This document shows, in pieces, positions 15,673 to 23,758 of a stretch of DNA of 58,714 nt. The notes beneath the pieces were generated by a model. That model ran no database searches, was not told the origin of the DNA, and saw only the letters and a program-made list of their open reading frames with translations. This stretch comes from Pseudomonadota bacterium (lineage in GTDB: Bacteria; Chloroflexota; UBA6077; JAJPHF01): positions 1 through 58,714 of the forward strand of contig JAJPHF010000019.1 in the NCBI GenBank assembly GCA_021325365.1, in the 5' to 3' direction. The position numbers were made by a program, and so were the translations under genes. Every line of letters begins with the position of its first letter. The first letter of the stretch is position 1.

Positions 15673-16767
15673 ATGGCACGCAGGCAGCCCGCACCGGCGT
15701 CCGCAACAGCCGGGCTCGGCCTGGGGCTGGCCCTGCTCCTGAGCCTGGCGTGCCGTGGCCTCGCTCCCTCCGCGCCGCAGGCGGCGCCTGCGGCGCGCGG
15801 CGCGCTGGCCGCGCCAGCCCCCACAGCCGCCGCGCAGCCGCCCCCCGAGCCGGTCAAGCTGAAGTTCCACGTGCCGTCGCGCTCGACCTCCTACCTGCCC
15901 TGGTACATCGCCACCGAGCGCGGCTACTTCCAGGAGCAGAACCTCGACGTGGAGCTGGTCCAGATCGCGGGCACCACCGGCTACCAGGCCATGATTGGCG
16001 GCGAGATGGATCTCTCGGGCGCCGGCTCGCTGGCCATTCCCGCCCTGGTCAAGGGGAGCCGCACCACGGTGATCTTCGCCGAGTCGGGGCGGGCCAACTA
16101 CTGGCTCGTGACGCGGCCGGACATCGAGACGCTCGCCGACCTGCGCGGCAAACGCATCGTCGTCCCCACGCTGGGCGCCAGCACCTACTACCTGCTGGCC
16201 GTGTCGGCGGTGCGCAGCGCCGGGCTGGACCCGGACCGCGACGTGCAGTTCGTGGCGGGCGGCTCTGCGGGCGGCGGTGGCTCGGATATTCTGGTCGGCT
16301 CGCTCGTCGCCGGCCTCTCCGACGCGATGCCCGGGAACATCCTGCAGCGCCTGGCGGCCGAGGAGCAGGGCTTCCACACGATCTACTCGTTCGCCCAGGA
16401 GCACGCCGACTTGCAGGGCGGGGTGTCGATCGCGGAGCGCTTGCGGGCGCAGCCCGACGTGGTGCGCCGCTTCGCCGTCGCCGCGGTGAAGAGCATGCGC
16501 GTGATGGAGCACGACCCGGACACCAGCCTGGACGTGCTGTTGAAGTGGGTCGACCTGGACCGCGAGGCGGCCGCCAAGGGTCTCAATCTGGTGCGACCGC
16601 TGATGGCCAAGGACGGCCTGCTCAGCGAGGAGGAGCAGCGCGCCGTGCTCGCCGAGCTGAAGCCGGTGTTCGAGATCACCGAGGACCTCCAGCCCGCGCA
16701 GGTGTTCGACTTCAGCTACCTGGAGCAGGCGGCCCACGGGCTCGATGCCAGCGGCTGGCAGCCGTAA
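15673..16767 (+). CDS. ABC-type substrate-binding lipoprotein (NMT1/SsuA family)
   Basis: A 364-residue SBP of the nitrate/sulfonate/taurine/thiamine-precursor type. Signal: basic start, hydrophobic run, lipobox-like LSLAC (Cys27), then an Ala/Pro linker. The domain has SYLPWYIATERGYFQEQNLDVELVQ in its first part, GGEMDLSGAGSLAIPALVKG and DLRGKRIVVPTLG. These proteins capture small anionic organic ligands outside the membrane and deliver them to an ABC permease; no such permease is in the window. ATG 15673 (with ATG 15670 next to it) follows GAGGAG. It is the first gene of a five-gene operon with a Pht5-like gene, ComD/ComE-like genes and another SBP. Confidence 0.82.
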   Translation: MARRQPAPASATAGLGLGLALLLSLACRGLAPSAPQAAPAARGALAAPAPTAAAQPPPEPVKLKFHVPSRSTSYLPWYIATERGYFQEQNLDVELVQIAGTTGYQAMIGGEMDLSGAGSLAIPALVKGSRTTVIFAESGRANYWLVTRPDIETLADLRGKRIVVPTLGASTYYLLAVSAVRSAGLDPDRDVQFVAGGSAGGGGSDILVGSLVAGLSDAMPGNILQRLAAEEQGFHTIYSFAQEHADLQGGVSIAERLRAQPDVVRRFAVAAVKSMRVMEHDPDTSLDVLLKWVDLDREAAAKGLNLVRPLMAKDGLLSEEEQRAVLAELKPVFEITEDLQPAQVFDFSYLEQAAHGLDASGWQP

Positions 16768-16816
16768 GCGCACGACGAGGAGCGGGTGGAGCGCCCGCGG
16801 GGGCATCGAAGTAGCG

Positions 16817-17770
16817 ATGGCGAACCTACGGCTGACGCTGAGCTGCGGCGACTATGACCGTACCCGGCCCCTCATCGAGGGGGCCGTGCAGGCGCCCGGC
16901 CTGGACCTTACCGTGGTCCCCTTGCCGTCGGCCGAGCGGCACCAGCGCTTCGTCCGTCGCCTGGAGTTCGACGCCTGCGAGCTGCAGGTCGCCCAGTACC
17001 TCGGGCTCAAGAGCCGCGGGGCGCCCCTCACGGCCATCCCGGTCTTCCCGCACCGGCGCTTCAACCACAGCTCCGTCATGGTCCGCACCGCCGCGGGGAT
17101 CGAGCGGCCCGCGGACCTAGCGGGGCGCCGCGTGGGCCTCCATGCCTGGCACAACCCGATCGCGCTCTGGGTGCGCGGGGTGCTGCAGCACGAGCACGGC
17201 GTCGCCCTTGGCTCGATCTACTGGGTCGCCGACGGCAGCGAGGACGTGCCGGGCTGGACGCCTCCAGACTGGCTGCACATCGAGCGCGCGCCCGCCGGGC
17301 AGACCGCCGAGCGGCTCCTGGAGGCGGGCGCGCTGGATGCCACGATGGTGGCCGACGTGGGCGTCGCGGTCGCCGCCGATGGGCCGACGCGCCGGCTCTG
17401 GCCGCACTACCGCGCGGTCGAGCAGGACTATTACCGCCGTACGCGGATCTTCCCGATCCGCCACCTCGTGGTGGTCAAGGAGGAGGTCCTGCAGCGCGAC
17501 CCGTGGGTGGCGCCGAACCTGGTGCGCGCCTTCGAAGAGGCGAAGTGGATCGCCTACCGCTACTGGGCCGACCACCGCCGGTCGCTGCTGGCCTGGTACG
17601 GGGCGGAGCAGGAGGAGGAGCGCGCGCTGCTGGGCGCCGACCCCTGGGCGTACTCGATCGCGGCGAACCGTGTCGTGCTGGACACGCTGCTCGACTACGC
17701 GGCCGAGCAGCGGATCACCCACCGCCGCCTCGCCGTGGAGGACGTGTTCGCCGCCGGCACGCTCGACTAG
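16817..17770 (+). CDS. Pht5-like protein (4,5-dihydroxyphthalate decarboxylase family)
   Basis: Second Pht5-like paralogue, 317 residues, without signal peptide. It begins MANLRLTLSCGDYDRTRPLIEG as the family does, then AIPVFPHRRFNHSSVMV, DLAGRRVGLHAW, LLEAGALDATMVADVGV, and YYRRTRIFPIRHLVVVKEEVL. Compared with the other two copies the central loop differs (HAWHNPIALWVRGVLQHE; VADGSEDVPGW), suggesting another ligand. ATG 16817 gives the family N-terminus; there is no strong ribosome-binding site. It sits between an SBP and TPP-dependent decarboxylase genes, which supports a role in processing an imported carboxylic acid. Confidence 0.75.
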   Translation: MANLRLTLSCGDYDRTRPLIEGAVQAPGLDLTVVPLPSAERHQRFVRRLEFDACELQVAQYLGLKSRGAPLTAIPVFPHRRFNHSSVMVRTAAGIERPADLAGRRVGLHAWHNPIALWVRGVLQHEHGVALGSIYWVADGSEDVPGWTPPDWLHIERAPAGQTAERLLEAGALDATMVADVGVAVAADGPTRRLWPHYRAVEQDYYRRTRIFPIRHLVVVKEEVLQRDPWVAPNLVRAFEEAKWIAYRYWADHRRSLLAWYGAEQEEERALLGADPWAYSIAANRVVLDTLLDYAAEQRITHRRLAVEDVFAAGTLD

Positions 17771-17818
17771 CCGGGCACGCTATCGTCAGGAATTGAGGCC
17801 ACCGCCGAAAGGACGTGC

Positions 17819-18331
17819 ATGGACGCGCAGGTCGTTCAGACGCTCGTTGAGGCGTTCAAAGAAGAAGATATCGACTTGGTGGTCACGCTGCCGGAAGAGC
17901 CGACCGGCGCGCTCACCCGGGCAATCGCCCGGGATCCGTCCTTCACGTCGGTCACGGTCGCGTCGGAGGGGAGCGGGATCACCTTCTGTGCGGGCGCATC
18001 CCTCGGCGGGCGGCGCTGCGTCTTCGTGACCGGGATCGCTGGGCTGCTGGTTGGCGCCTGGGCGCTGTCGCAGATGGGGCCGATGTATGGTGTCCCCTTG
18101 TTCATCCTGGCGTCCTACCGCGGCGATGTCGGCGACCGCACGGGGATTCCCGGTAGCTCGCTGTTCACCTTCAACCAGGTGGGCGAGCCGCTCCTGAGCG
18201 CGCTGCGCCTGCCTTATCGCATCGCCAACCAGCGCAGCCTCCTCAAGCGCATGGTGCGCGACGCCCATTATTCCTGCCGCCAGTACGACACGCCCATCGT
18301 GTTGCTGCTAACCGGGGAGGTGCTCTGGTGA
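17819..18331 (+). CDS. TPP-dependent decarboxylase alpha subunit (ComD/sulfopyruvate-decarboxylase-like)
   Basis: A 170-residue pyrimidine-binding (PYR) half of a split thiamine-diphosphate decarboxylase. The activating Glu lies in VTVASEGSGITFCAGASLGG, and LPEEPTGALTRAIA at the N-terminus resembles the LP.....L...L start of sulfopyruvate decarboxylase ComD and phosphonopyruvate decarboxylase. GVPLFILASYRGD and GEPLLSALRLPYR follow as in that family. It needs the ComE-like partner, whose GTG overlaps this gene's TGA. Substrate is likely a 3-substituted pyruvate or other 2-oxo acid; sulfopyruvate itself is unproven. Confidence 0.8.
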   Translation: MDAQVVQTLVEAFKEEDIDLVVTLPEEPTGALTRAIARDPSFTSVTVASEGSGITFCAGASLGGRRCVFVTGIAGLLVGAWALSQMGPMYGVPLFILASYRGDVGDRTGIPGSSLFTFNQVGEPLLSALRLPYRIANQRSLLKRMVRDAHYSCRQYDTPIVLLLTGEVLW

Positions 18332-18945
18332 GACGCCTCGACTGCCTGCAGATTCTCGCGGCCTGCCTGGATGAACAAGCGCTCTCGGTGACCAGCCTGT
18401 CGTCGAACGCCAATATGTGGCGCTCGCTCTGGCAGCGCGGGCCTGCCTTCCTGGGCATGAACATGGGGCTGTGCCTGCCATTTGCCGCCGGGCTCAGCGT
18501 CGCCTTCCCCGAACGGAAGGTGATCGCCCTCGACAGCGATGGGGGTCTCATGGTAGACCCCAGCAGTCTGATCCTGCTCGCAGCGGTCAACCCCCCGAAT
18601 CTGGTGGCTATCGTCTTCGATAACCAGGCCTACGCGGTGATGGGTCCGACGGCCACTCGGGAGGTGACCGACCTGGAGAAGATGGCGCAGGGAGCCGGCA
18701 TCCGGCGGACGGCAACGGTGCGGACGCTGGACGAGTTTCGGGAGGTCGTGACGGAAGCCGTCGCCGGCAACAAGCTATGCTTCGTCGTCGCGCGCGTGGA
18801 GACGGAGCAAGAGCGCTTCCAGAGCGCATTCGGCCGCATGTCGGAGCGTGGCATGAAGGAAGCGTTCGTGCAGGCGTTGGCGCGCCTTCCCGACTACCAG
18901 GGCGGCGCCTATGCCGCCCCGCCGGCGCGCGAGCCCGAGCCGTGA
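18328..18945 (+). CDS. TPP-dependent decarboxylase beta subunit (ComE/sulfopyruvate-decarboxylase-like)
   Basis: A 205-residue diphosphate-binding (PP) half. The Mg/TPP motif reads LDSDGGLMVDPSSLILLAAV then NPPNLVAIVFDNQAY, the GDG...N pattern with Ser replacing the first Gly. MNMGLCLPFAAGLSVAFP precedes it, as in ComE. GTG 18328 overlaps the alpha-subunit stop by four bases, and its own TGA overlaps the GTG of the following SBP, so three proteins are translationally coupled. The C-terminal ~25 residues (YQGGAYAAPPAREPEP) extend beyond the domain and look like read-into-operon tail. Confidence 0.8.
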   Translation: MRRLDCLQILAACLDEQALSVTSLSSNANMWRSLWQRGPAFLGMNMGLCLPFAAGLSVAFPERKVIALDSDGGLMVDPSSLILLAAVNPPNLVAIVFDNQAYAVMGPTATREVTDLEKMAQGAGIRRTATVRTLDEFREVVTEAVAGNKLCFVVARVETEQERFQSAFGRMSERGMKEAFVQALARLPDYQGGAYAAPPAREPEP

Positions 18946-20111
18946 GGGCCCCCACGCGCTCGCCCCGCCGCGTCGCGCGGGCGCTGCTCCAGGTGGGGCT
19001 GCTCGGGCTGCTCGTCGGCAGTTGCGCGGCCCCGCTAGGAAGCGGTGGCGGCGGGCCGGGTGGCACGACCGGCACCGCGATCCCCAGTCCGGCGCCGAGC
19101 AATCCGACCGCGTCGCCGGCGTCGCCGGCCCAATCGTCACCCACCGCGCCCGCCGCACGCGAGAACGTCCGCCAGGGCATCTTGGGCACCGTCTCGGACG
19201 CCGGAGCCTTAATCGCGATCGCCCGCGGCTATTTCACGGAGGCGGGCATCGCGGTCGAGCGCACCACCGTCCCGAGCGGGGTCGAGGCGGTCCAGTTTCT
19301 CGCCACCGGGCAGCTCGACGTGCTGGGAGGCGGCCCAGGGGCGGGGCTGTTCAATGCCTTTGCGCAGGGTATTCGCGTGCGCGTCGTCGCCGACAAGGGC
19401 TCGGCGCTCGACGATCGCTTCGGCTTGAATCCCGTGCTCGTCCGGCAGGACCTCTACGACAGCGGCCAGCTGCGCGACTACAGCCAGTTCGGCGGCCGCC
19501 GCATCGCGCTGTCGGGGGCCACTGGCACGAGCCGCGTCGACCTCGACAAGATGCTCGAGCGCGGCGGCCTCGGCGAGTCAGACATCGAGTTGGTGACCCT
19601 GAGCTTTCCCGACATGATCCCGGCGCTGGCGAACGGCAGCGTCGACGTCGCCATCGCGAACGAGCCGTCCGCCACGGCCGGTATCCAGCGCGGTGTGGCC
19701 GTCCGCCTCGGCACGGTGGCCGACGTCTACCCGAACCACCAGGCCGCGATGCTGATGTTCTCGGAGCAGTTCGCCACCAACCGGAACGAGGTGGCCCGTC
19801 GCTACATGGTCGCTTACGTGCGCGGCCTGCGCGACTACAACGACGCCTTTCGGGCCGGCAAGGACAAGGCGGAGATCATTGCGATCCTGGGAGCCGCCAC
19901 CGGCGTGACCGATCCGGCCATCTACGACGCGATCACACTGCCGGGGCTGAAGCCGGATGGCGCCGTGTTCAAGGCGAGCGTGGCGGAAGATCAGGACTGG
20001 TATCTCCGGCTGGGCCTGCAGCACGACCCGGTCAGCGTCGACCAGCTCGTGGACAGTCAGTTTACCGACTACGCACTCCAGCAGCTTGGCCCCTACGCGC
20101 CCCCCCGCTGA
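18942..20111 (+). CDS. ABC-type substrate-binding lipoprotein (NMT1 family)
   Basis: A 389-residue SBP whose GTG start overlaps the ComE-like stop (GTGA). It has a positively charged start, hydrophobic stretch and lipobox VGSC (Cys28), then a long Ser/Pro/Ala linker. The domain shows ALIAIARGYFTEAGIAVERT, FLATGQLDVLGGGPGAGLFNAF, LVRQDLYDSGQLRDYSQFGGRRIALSG (split here by a loop), NGSVDVAIANEPSAT, and FTDYALQQLGPY at the end. It closely resembles the SBPs at 27339 and 35816 (shared pattern LV..DL..SG.LR...L.GR.IA), so these three form a subfamily. It is the last gene of the operon, followed by a convergent hairpin. Confidence 0.82.
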   Translation: MRAPTRSPRRVARALLQVGLLGLLVGSCAAPLGSGGGGPGGTTGTAIPSPAPSNPTASPASPAQSSPTAPAARENVRQGILGTVSDAGALIAIARGYFTEAGIAVERTTVPSGVEAVQFLATGQLDVLGGGPGAGLFNAFAQGIRVRVVADKGSALDDRFGLNPVLVRQDLYDSGQLRDYSQFGGRRIALSGATGTSRVDLDKMLERGGLGESDIELVTLSFPDMIPALANGSVDVAIANEPSATAGIQRGVAVRLGTVADVYPNHQAAMLMFSEQFATNRNEVARRYMVAYVRGLRDYNDAFRAGKDKAEIIAILGAATGVTDPAIYDAITLPGLKPDGAVFKASVAEDQDWYLRLGLQHDPVSVDQLVDSQFTDYALQQLGPYAPPR

Positions 20112-20116
20112 CCGCC

Positions 20117-20155
20117 GGGAAGGGACGCTTTACGGGCCGAGTAGTCTCCCTTCCC
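20117..20155. terminator. Bidirectional hairpin between convergent genes
   Basis: GGGAAGGGA (20117-20125) pairs perfectly with TCCCTTCCC (20147-20155) around a 21-base loop. It is centred in the 65-base gap between the convergent SBP (ending 20111) and Rieske oxygenase (ending 20177) genes, so it can serve both. Confidence 0.5.
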
Positions 20156-20176
20156 CTGCGCTCAGGTAGCACGTCG

Positions 20177-21364
20177 TCACGCCGGCGCCGGGGTGAAGCT
20201 CGGCACCAGCCCGGCCGGCCGCGCCCACTGCTTGAGCCGGCGTCCCGCGGCCAGCGCGCCCAGCTCGCGCTCCCAGAGCTGCCGGAACACGATCACGCCC
20301 GAGTCCGAGCGGCCCAGCCGCTCCTGGCGCCGGTCGGCGACCCGCCCCTGCCCGACCTGCGTGACGAAGTCCTGCAGCGTGATCAGGTCGCGTATGCCCA
20401 CCGTCCCCGCCGCTTCCAGATCCTGCAGCCAGAGCTTGCCGCTCAGGATCGCCTCGCCCAGCTCGACCACGTCCCGGCCCTCAGTAGCGGCCTCGGCCGC
20501 GCGGCGGGCCCGATAGTCCGTTGCCGCCTCGCCGGTCACGGGCACCAACCGTACTCGGAACTCGGTGGTGTGCTCGTCGTCGATGGGCACCATCCACTGG
20601 ATGCGCTCGTCCCACGGCACGTCACGCTCGGTGCCGGGCAGGCGGAAATAAAAGATGTTGGGCATCCCGAACTGGAACGATTGCATCGCGCCCTCCGCGT
20701 AGCGGACACGCGATGTGGTGCCCCAGTCGCTCTCCCAGCGCTCGACCACCGGCATCCCGCGGCGCCGGTCGGCCAGGTAGGTCTGCCCGTGCGTGAACAC
20801 GACGTGCACCGAGTCGTCGTTGTTGTCGAGGCGCTGCAGGAAGTTGCAGGGCCAGATCTGTGGGCGGAGCACCTCGCGCACGCCCTCCAGAGCCTCGAAC
20901 TCGGCGAAGCGAGGCAACGGCGGCGGCTCGCCGTCGCCCAGGTAGACGAAGGCGAGCCCCAGGTACTCGGCGGTAGGGTAGCCGCGAATCCGGACCTTGG
21001 CCGGGAACGAGGGCGCCTCGGCCGGCATCTCGACGCACTGGCCCGTGGCGTCGTACTTCCAGCCGTGATAGCGGCAGCGCAGGCAATCGCCCTCGACGAA
21101 GCCCACCGAGAGCTGGGTACCGCGGTGCGCACAGCGGAAGGCGACGGCGTGGGGGGTGCCATCCTCCCCGCGATACAGGGTGAACTCCTCCCCCATGATG
21201 CGGAGAGGCAGCGCGCGCCCGGGCGGCAGGTCCTCCAGCCGATAGACAGGCTGCCAGAACGTGCGTAAGTAGCGCCCGGCGAGCGTGTCCGGCCCGGTAC
21301 GGTAGAGGTCCTCGAAGCGGAGTCGGGCGGGTGCCCGCCGGCCGTTGTATCCGACCCTGACCAT
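20177..21364 (-). CDS. Rieske non-heme iron oxygenase, alpha-type
   Basis: A 395-residue ring-hydroxylating-type oxygenase. The Rieske 2Fe-2S centre is CAHRG (residues ~75-80) and CRYHGW about 17 residues later. The mononuclear iron site shows NNDDSVHVVFTHGQTYL, giving the bridging Asp and two His ligands. The overall shape resembles phthalate 4,5-dioxygenase or vanillate O-demethylase single-component oxygenases. It adds O2 to aromatic or removes alkyl groups using electrons from a reductase not encoded here. ATG 21364 is seven bases after AAGGAG; the longer frame to 21529 is shadow. Last gene of the eight-gene minus operon. Confidence 0.88.
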   Translation of the reverse strand: MVRVGYNGRRAPARLRFEDLYRTGPDTLAGRYLRTFWQPVYRLEDLPPGRALPLRIMGEEFTLYRGEDGTPHAVAFRCAHRGTQLSVGFVEGDCLRCRYHGWKYDATGQCVEMPAEAPSFPAKVRIRGYPTAEYLGLAFVYLGDGEPPPLPRFAEFEALEGVREVLRPQIWPCNFLQRLDNNDDSVHVVFTHGQTYLADRRRGMPVVERWESDWGTTSRVRYAEGAMQSFQFGMPNIFYFRLPGTERDVPWDERIQWMVPIDDEHTTEFRVRLVPVTGEAATDYRARRAAEAATEGRDVVELGEAILSGKLWLQDLEAAGTVGIRDLITLQDFVTQVGQGRVADRRQERLGRSDSGVIVFRQLWERELGALAAGRRLKQWARPAGLVPSFTPAPA

Positions 21365-21590
21365 CATGCTGCTCCTTCCGCCGCTCGCGTCGAGCGCGTT
21401 AGCAGCGCTGCCTCCATGGCCGGCCACGATGGGTGTGGCGACGCGCCCAGCGGAGCGTGCTGAACGGTCCGGGGAGTGCCCTCGCTCGTGCCAGCGGAGT
21501 CGCGGGCTATTGTAGCGGATGGTTGGCAACGGCCGGCGCGCACGAGCGCCGGCCGGGCGTTAGCGCGGGGCGGCGGATGTCCTGCCGTCG

Positions 21591-22709
21591 CTAGTCGCGG
21601 ATGTCCTGGAGGAACCATTCGGTCGGCAGCTCCCGCCCCAGCCCGGCGGCCCGCGCCGCCTCGTACACCTTGCCCGCCACGGCCCAGAACTGGGCGCCCT
21701 GCAGGTTGCCGCGCTCGGAGTAGGTGATCTGGGCATCGGACGTGCGCCCTTGCGCTTGCCCGCTCAGCAACTCCTGCAGCGACACGGTCCGCGCCGCCCG
21801 ATCGCCCCAGCGGACGACCCGCTCTTCGTTGCGGCCCATGCGGTGGTGCGCCCACACGGGATTCGTGGGCTGCGCCAGGTAGGCCACGTGCTCATTGGGC
21901 ACTTCCCAGGCCGGTAGCCCCGCCGGCCCCGGCGCGCTCCCGAAGCGTAGGAGCACGTCGATGCGCGCGGCCGTCTCGTCGTCGGGTCGCCCGCCCACGG
22001 AGGTGACATGGGTGCCCGGCTCCAGCCACGCGGCCATGGGCAACGGCGCGGACGAGTCCGTACACCCCGCCACGATGTCTGCCCCCTGGAACACGCGGCG
22101 CGGGTCGTCAACGGGCACGACTTCCACCCCGTACCGCTCGGTGATCTCGGCCGCATACGCCTCGCGGTGGGCGCGGGTCGGGCTGTAGACCTGGATGCGG
22201 CGGATCGTCGGCCGGGCCAGCAGGAACGCCTCGACGTGGCTGCGGGCCATCCCCCCGGAGCCCAGCATGCCCACGACCGTGGCGCGCTCCTTGGCCATGA
22301 ACTTGGCGCCGATCCCGGAATCGGCGCCCACCCGCATGTGCTGCAGCACGCCGTCGTTGAGGATCGCCAGGGGCTCGCCGGTCCGCACGTCTGTGAGGAG
22401 GATCAGCCCGCAGTAGAGGCCAGGGCGCGAGCAGTATTTCTCCTGCGTGCGCACCCCAGCGTACTCCTGTTCATAGATCACGTCCGACTTCATCCGGATC
22501 GCAAAGTAGCCGGAGGTGCTGGAGCCGCCCTCCATCGTGCCCCATTGATACACGTGGTCGCCGTCGCCATTGGGGATCCGGATGTCGATCCGGGGCCGGC
22601 AGACCGCGTCGCGCCGTGCCAGTTGGCGGTACGCCTCCTCGAGCGCCTCCATCGTCATCTGCATGGTCAGCAGCCGGCGCACGTCGTCGTTGTTCAGGAG
22701 TAGGGTCAT
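21591..22709 (-). CDS. Ornithine cyclodeaminase / mu-crystallin family protein
   Basis: A 372-residue member of the OCD/mu-crystallin/ketimine-reductase family. N-terminal substrate part: LLLNNDDVRRLLTMQMTMEALEEAY, and RPRIDIRIP. The Rossmann core has VVGMLGSGGMARSHVEAFL, with VYSPTRAHREAYAAEI and GADIVAGCTDSSAP afterwards, then LEPGTHVTSVGG. These enzymes reduce cyclic imines or deaminate amino acids with NAD(P)H; ornithine itself is not implied, and the loops KYCSRPGLYCGLI and the C-terminal extension are unlike true OCD. ATG 22709 follows a GGGAG. It lies between an SDR and a Rieske oxygenase in the same operon. Confidence 0.8.
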   Translation of the reverse strand: MTLLLNNDDVRRLLTMQMTMEALEEAYRQLARRDAVCRPRIDIRIPNGDGDHVYQWGTMEGGSSTSGYFAIRMKSDVIYEQEYAGVRTQEKYCSRPGLYCGLILLTDVRTGEPLAILNDGVLQHMRVGADSGIGAKFMAKERATVVGMLGSGGMARSHVEAFLLARPTIRRIQVYSPTRAHREAYAAEITERYGVEVVPVDDPRRVFQGADIVAGCTDSSAPLPMAAWLEPGTHVTSVGGRPDDETAARIDVLLRFGSAPGPAGLPAWEVPNEHVAYLAQPTNPVWAHHRMGRNEERVVRWGDRAARTVSLQELLSGQAQGRTSDAQITYSERGNLQGAQFWAVAGKVYEAARAAGLGRELPTEWFLQDIRD

Positions 22710-22771
22710 CGCGGCATCTCCCTGGCCGAAGGATCGCGACGAGTGCTCAGAGGAACGGCGCGCGGGGTGCC

Positions 22772-23638
22772 TCACGCGCGGTCCACGAGCGAGGCGCGGT
22801 CGCGCCAGGAGCGGCGCGGCTGCCAGCCGAGCAGCGCTTTGGCGCGCGCGTTCGTGATCGACGCCCGGCTGCCGGTCAGGTCACGCGCCATGTCGCCGAT
22901 CTCGGGCAACAGGCGCGGGAACAGCTCGCACAGCGGCTCGGCCACGATGCTGTCGTCGGCGACGATCCAGAGCACCGTGTGGCCGGGCAGCGGCCGCTCC
23001 ACCGCCAGCCGGTAGGCGGCGGCCACGTCGCGCACGTCGCCGTAGGTGCAAGTGTCGAAGCGCGCGGGCGGCCGCCCGCCACTCCGGTGCAGCTCCTGCA
23101 TCTGATCGGCCGACATGACGGCCGACGGACGCAGCACGACGGTCTCCATGCCGCACTTCTCGGTGTACGAGCGCGCGATCGCCTCGCCCACCTGCTTCGA
23201 CAGCCCGTACGGGTCCTGGGGCCGCACGGGATGGTCCTCGTCGATCGGGAAGTAGGCGGGCAGGAAGTCGCGCTCGCGGTAAGTCCAGCCCAGAATGGAC
23301 CGGCTGCTGGTGGACACGACCCGCTGGATACCCAGCCGCCAGGCCGCCTCGTGCGCGTTATACGTGCCGGTCACGTTGTTCTGAAAGATCACCGGGTCCG
23401 GGTAGCCCCGCACCAATGCCGCCAGGTGGACGATCGCCTCGGCCCCGGCGACGGCCGCAACGACTTGCCCCAGATCGTTGTGATCGCCGACGAGGTACCG
23501 CACGCCCGGCGCGGCCGGTCCCGCCACGCGGTCGAAGACGGTCACCTCGTGCGCCGCCCGGCCGTCGGACGTGTCCCGCAGCTCGCGCACCAGCTGCTGG
23601 CCGATCTTGCCCGCGCCCCCGATCACCGCAACCTTCAT
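22772..23638 (-). CDS. NAD-dependent epimerase/dehydratase (extended SDR)
   Basis: A 288-residue extended short-chain dehydrogenase. It opens with MKVAVIGGAGKIGQQLVREL (GxxGxxG NAD site), has VHLAALVRGYPDP and NNVTGTYNAHEAAW, and the catalytic pair in PYGLSKQVGEAIARSY (Tyr-x-x-x-Lys). ARAKALLGWQPRRSW near the end is typical of UDP-sugar epimerase relatives. In this operon it may oxidise a dihydrodiol or reduce a carbonyl rather than act on nucleotide sugars. It starts at ATG 23638, 120 bases behind the preceding Rieske gene. Confidence 0.82.
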   Translation of the reverse strand: MKVAVIGGAGKIGQQLVRELRDTSDGRAAHEVTVFDRVAGPAAPGVRYLVGDHNDLGQVVAAVAGAEAIVHLAALVRGYPDPVIFQNNVTGTYNAHEAAWRLGIQRVVSTSSRSILGWTYRERDFLPAYFPIDEDHPVRPQDPYGLSKQVGEAIARSYTEKCGMETVVLRPSAVMSADQMQELHRSGGRPPARFDTCTYGDVRDVAAAYRLAVERPLPGHTVLWIVADDSIVAEPLCELFPRLLPEIGDMARDLTGSRASITNARAKALLGWQPRRSWRDRASLVDRA

Positions 23639-23758
23639 GATCTCCCCTTCATAATCCGGGCTGTGCCGATGGCGTGGACGCAGGCCCTCGCCCGGCGGCG
23701 CCGAACCCGGGGAGCATGCGCGCTCCCGCGAGGGAGCAGAGGCTATGCAGCGCCGGCT

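Noticed and set aside
18911..21268. 785-codon open frame on the plus strand
   Set aside because: It covers an SBP in the wrong frame and continues antisense through a Rieske gene; no family resemblance.
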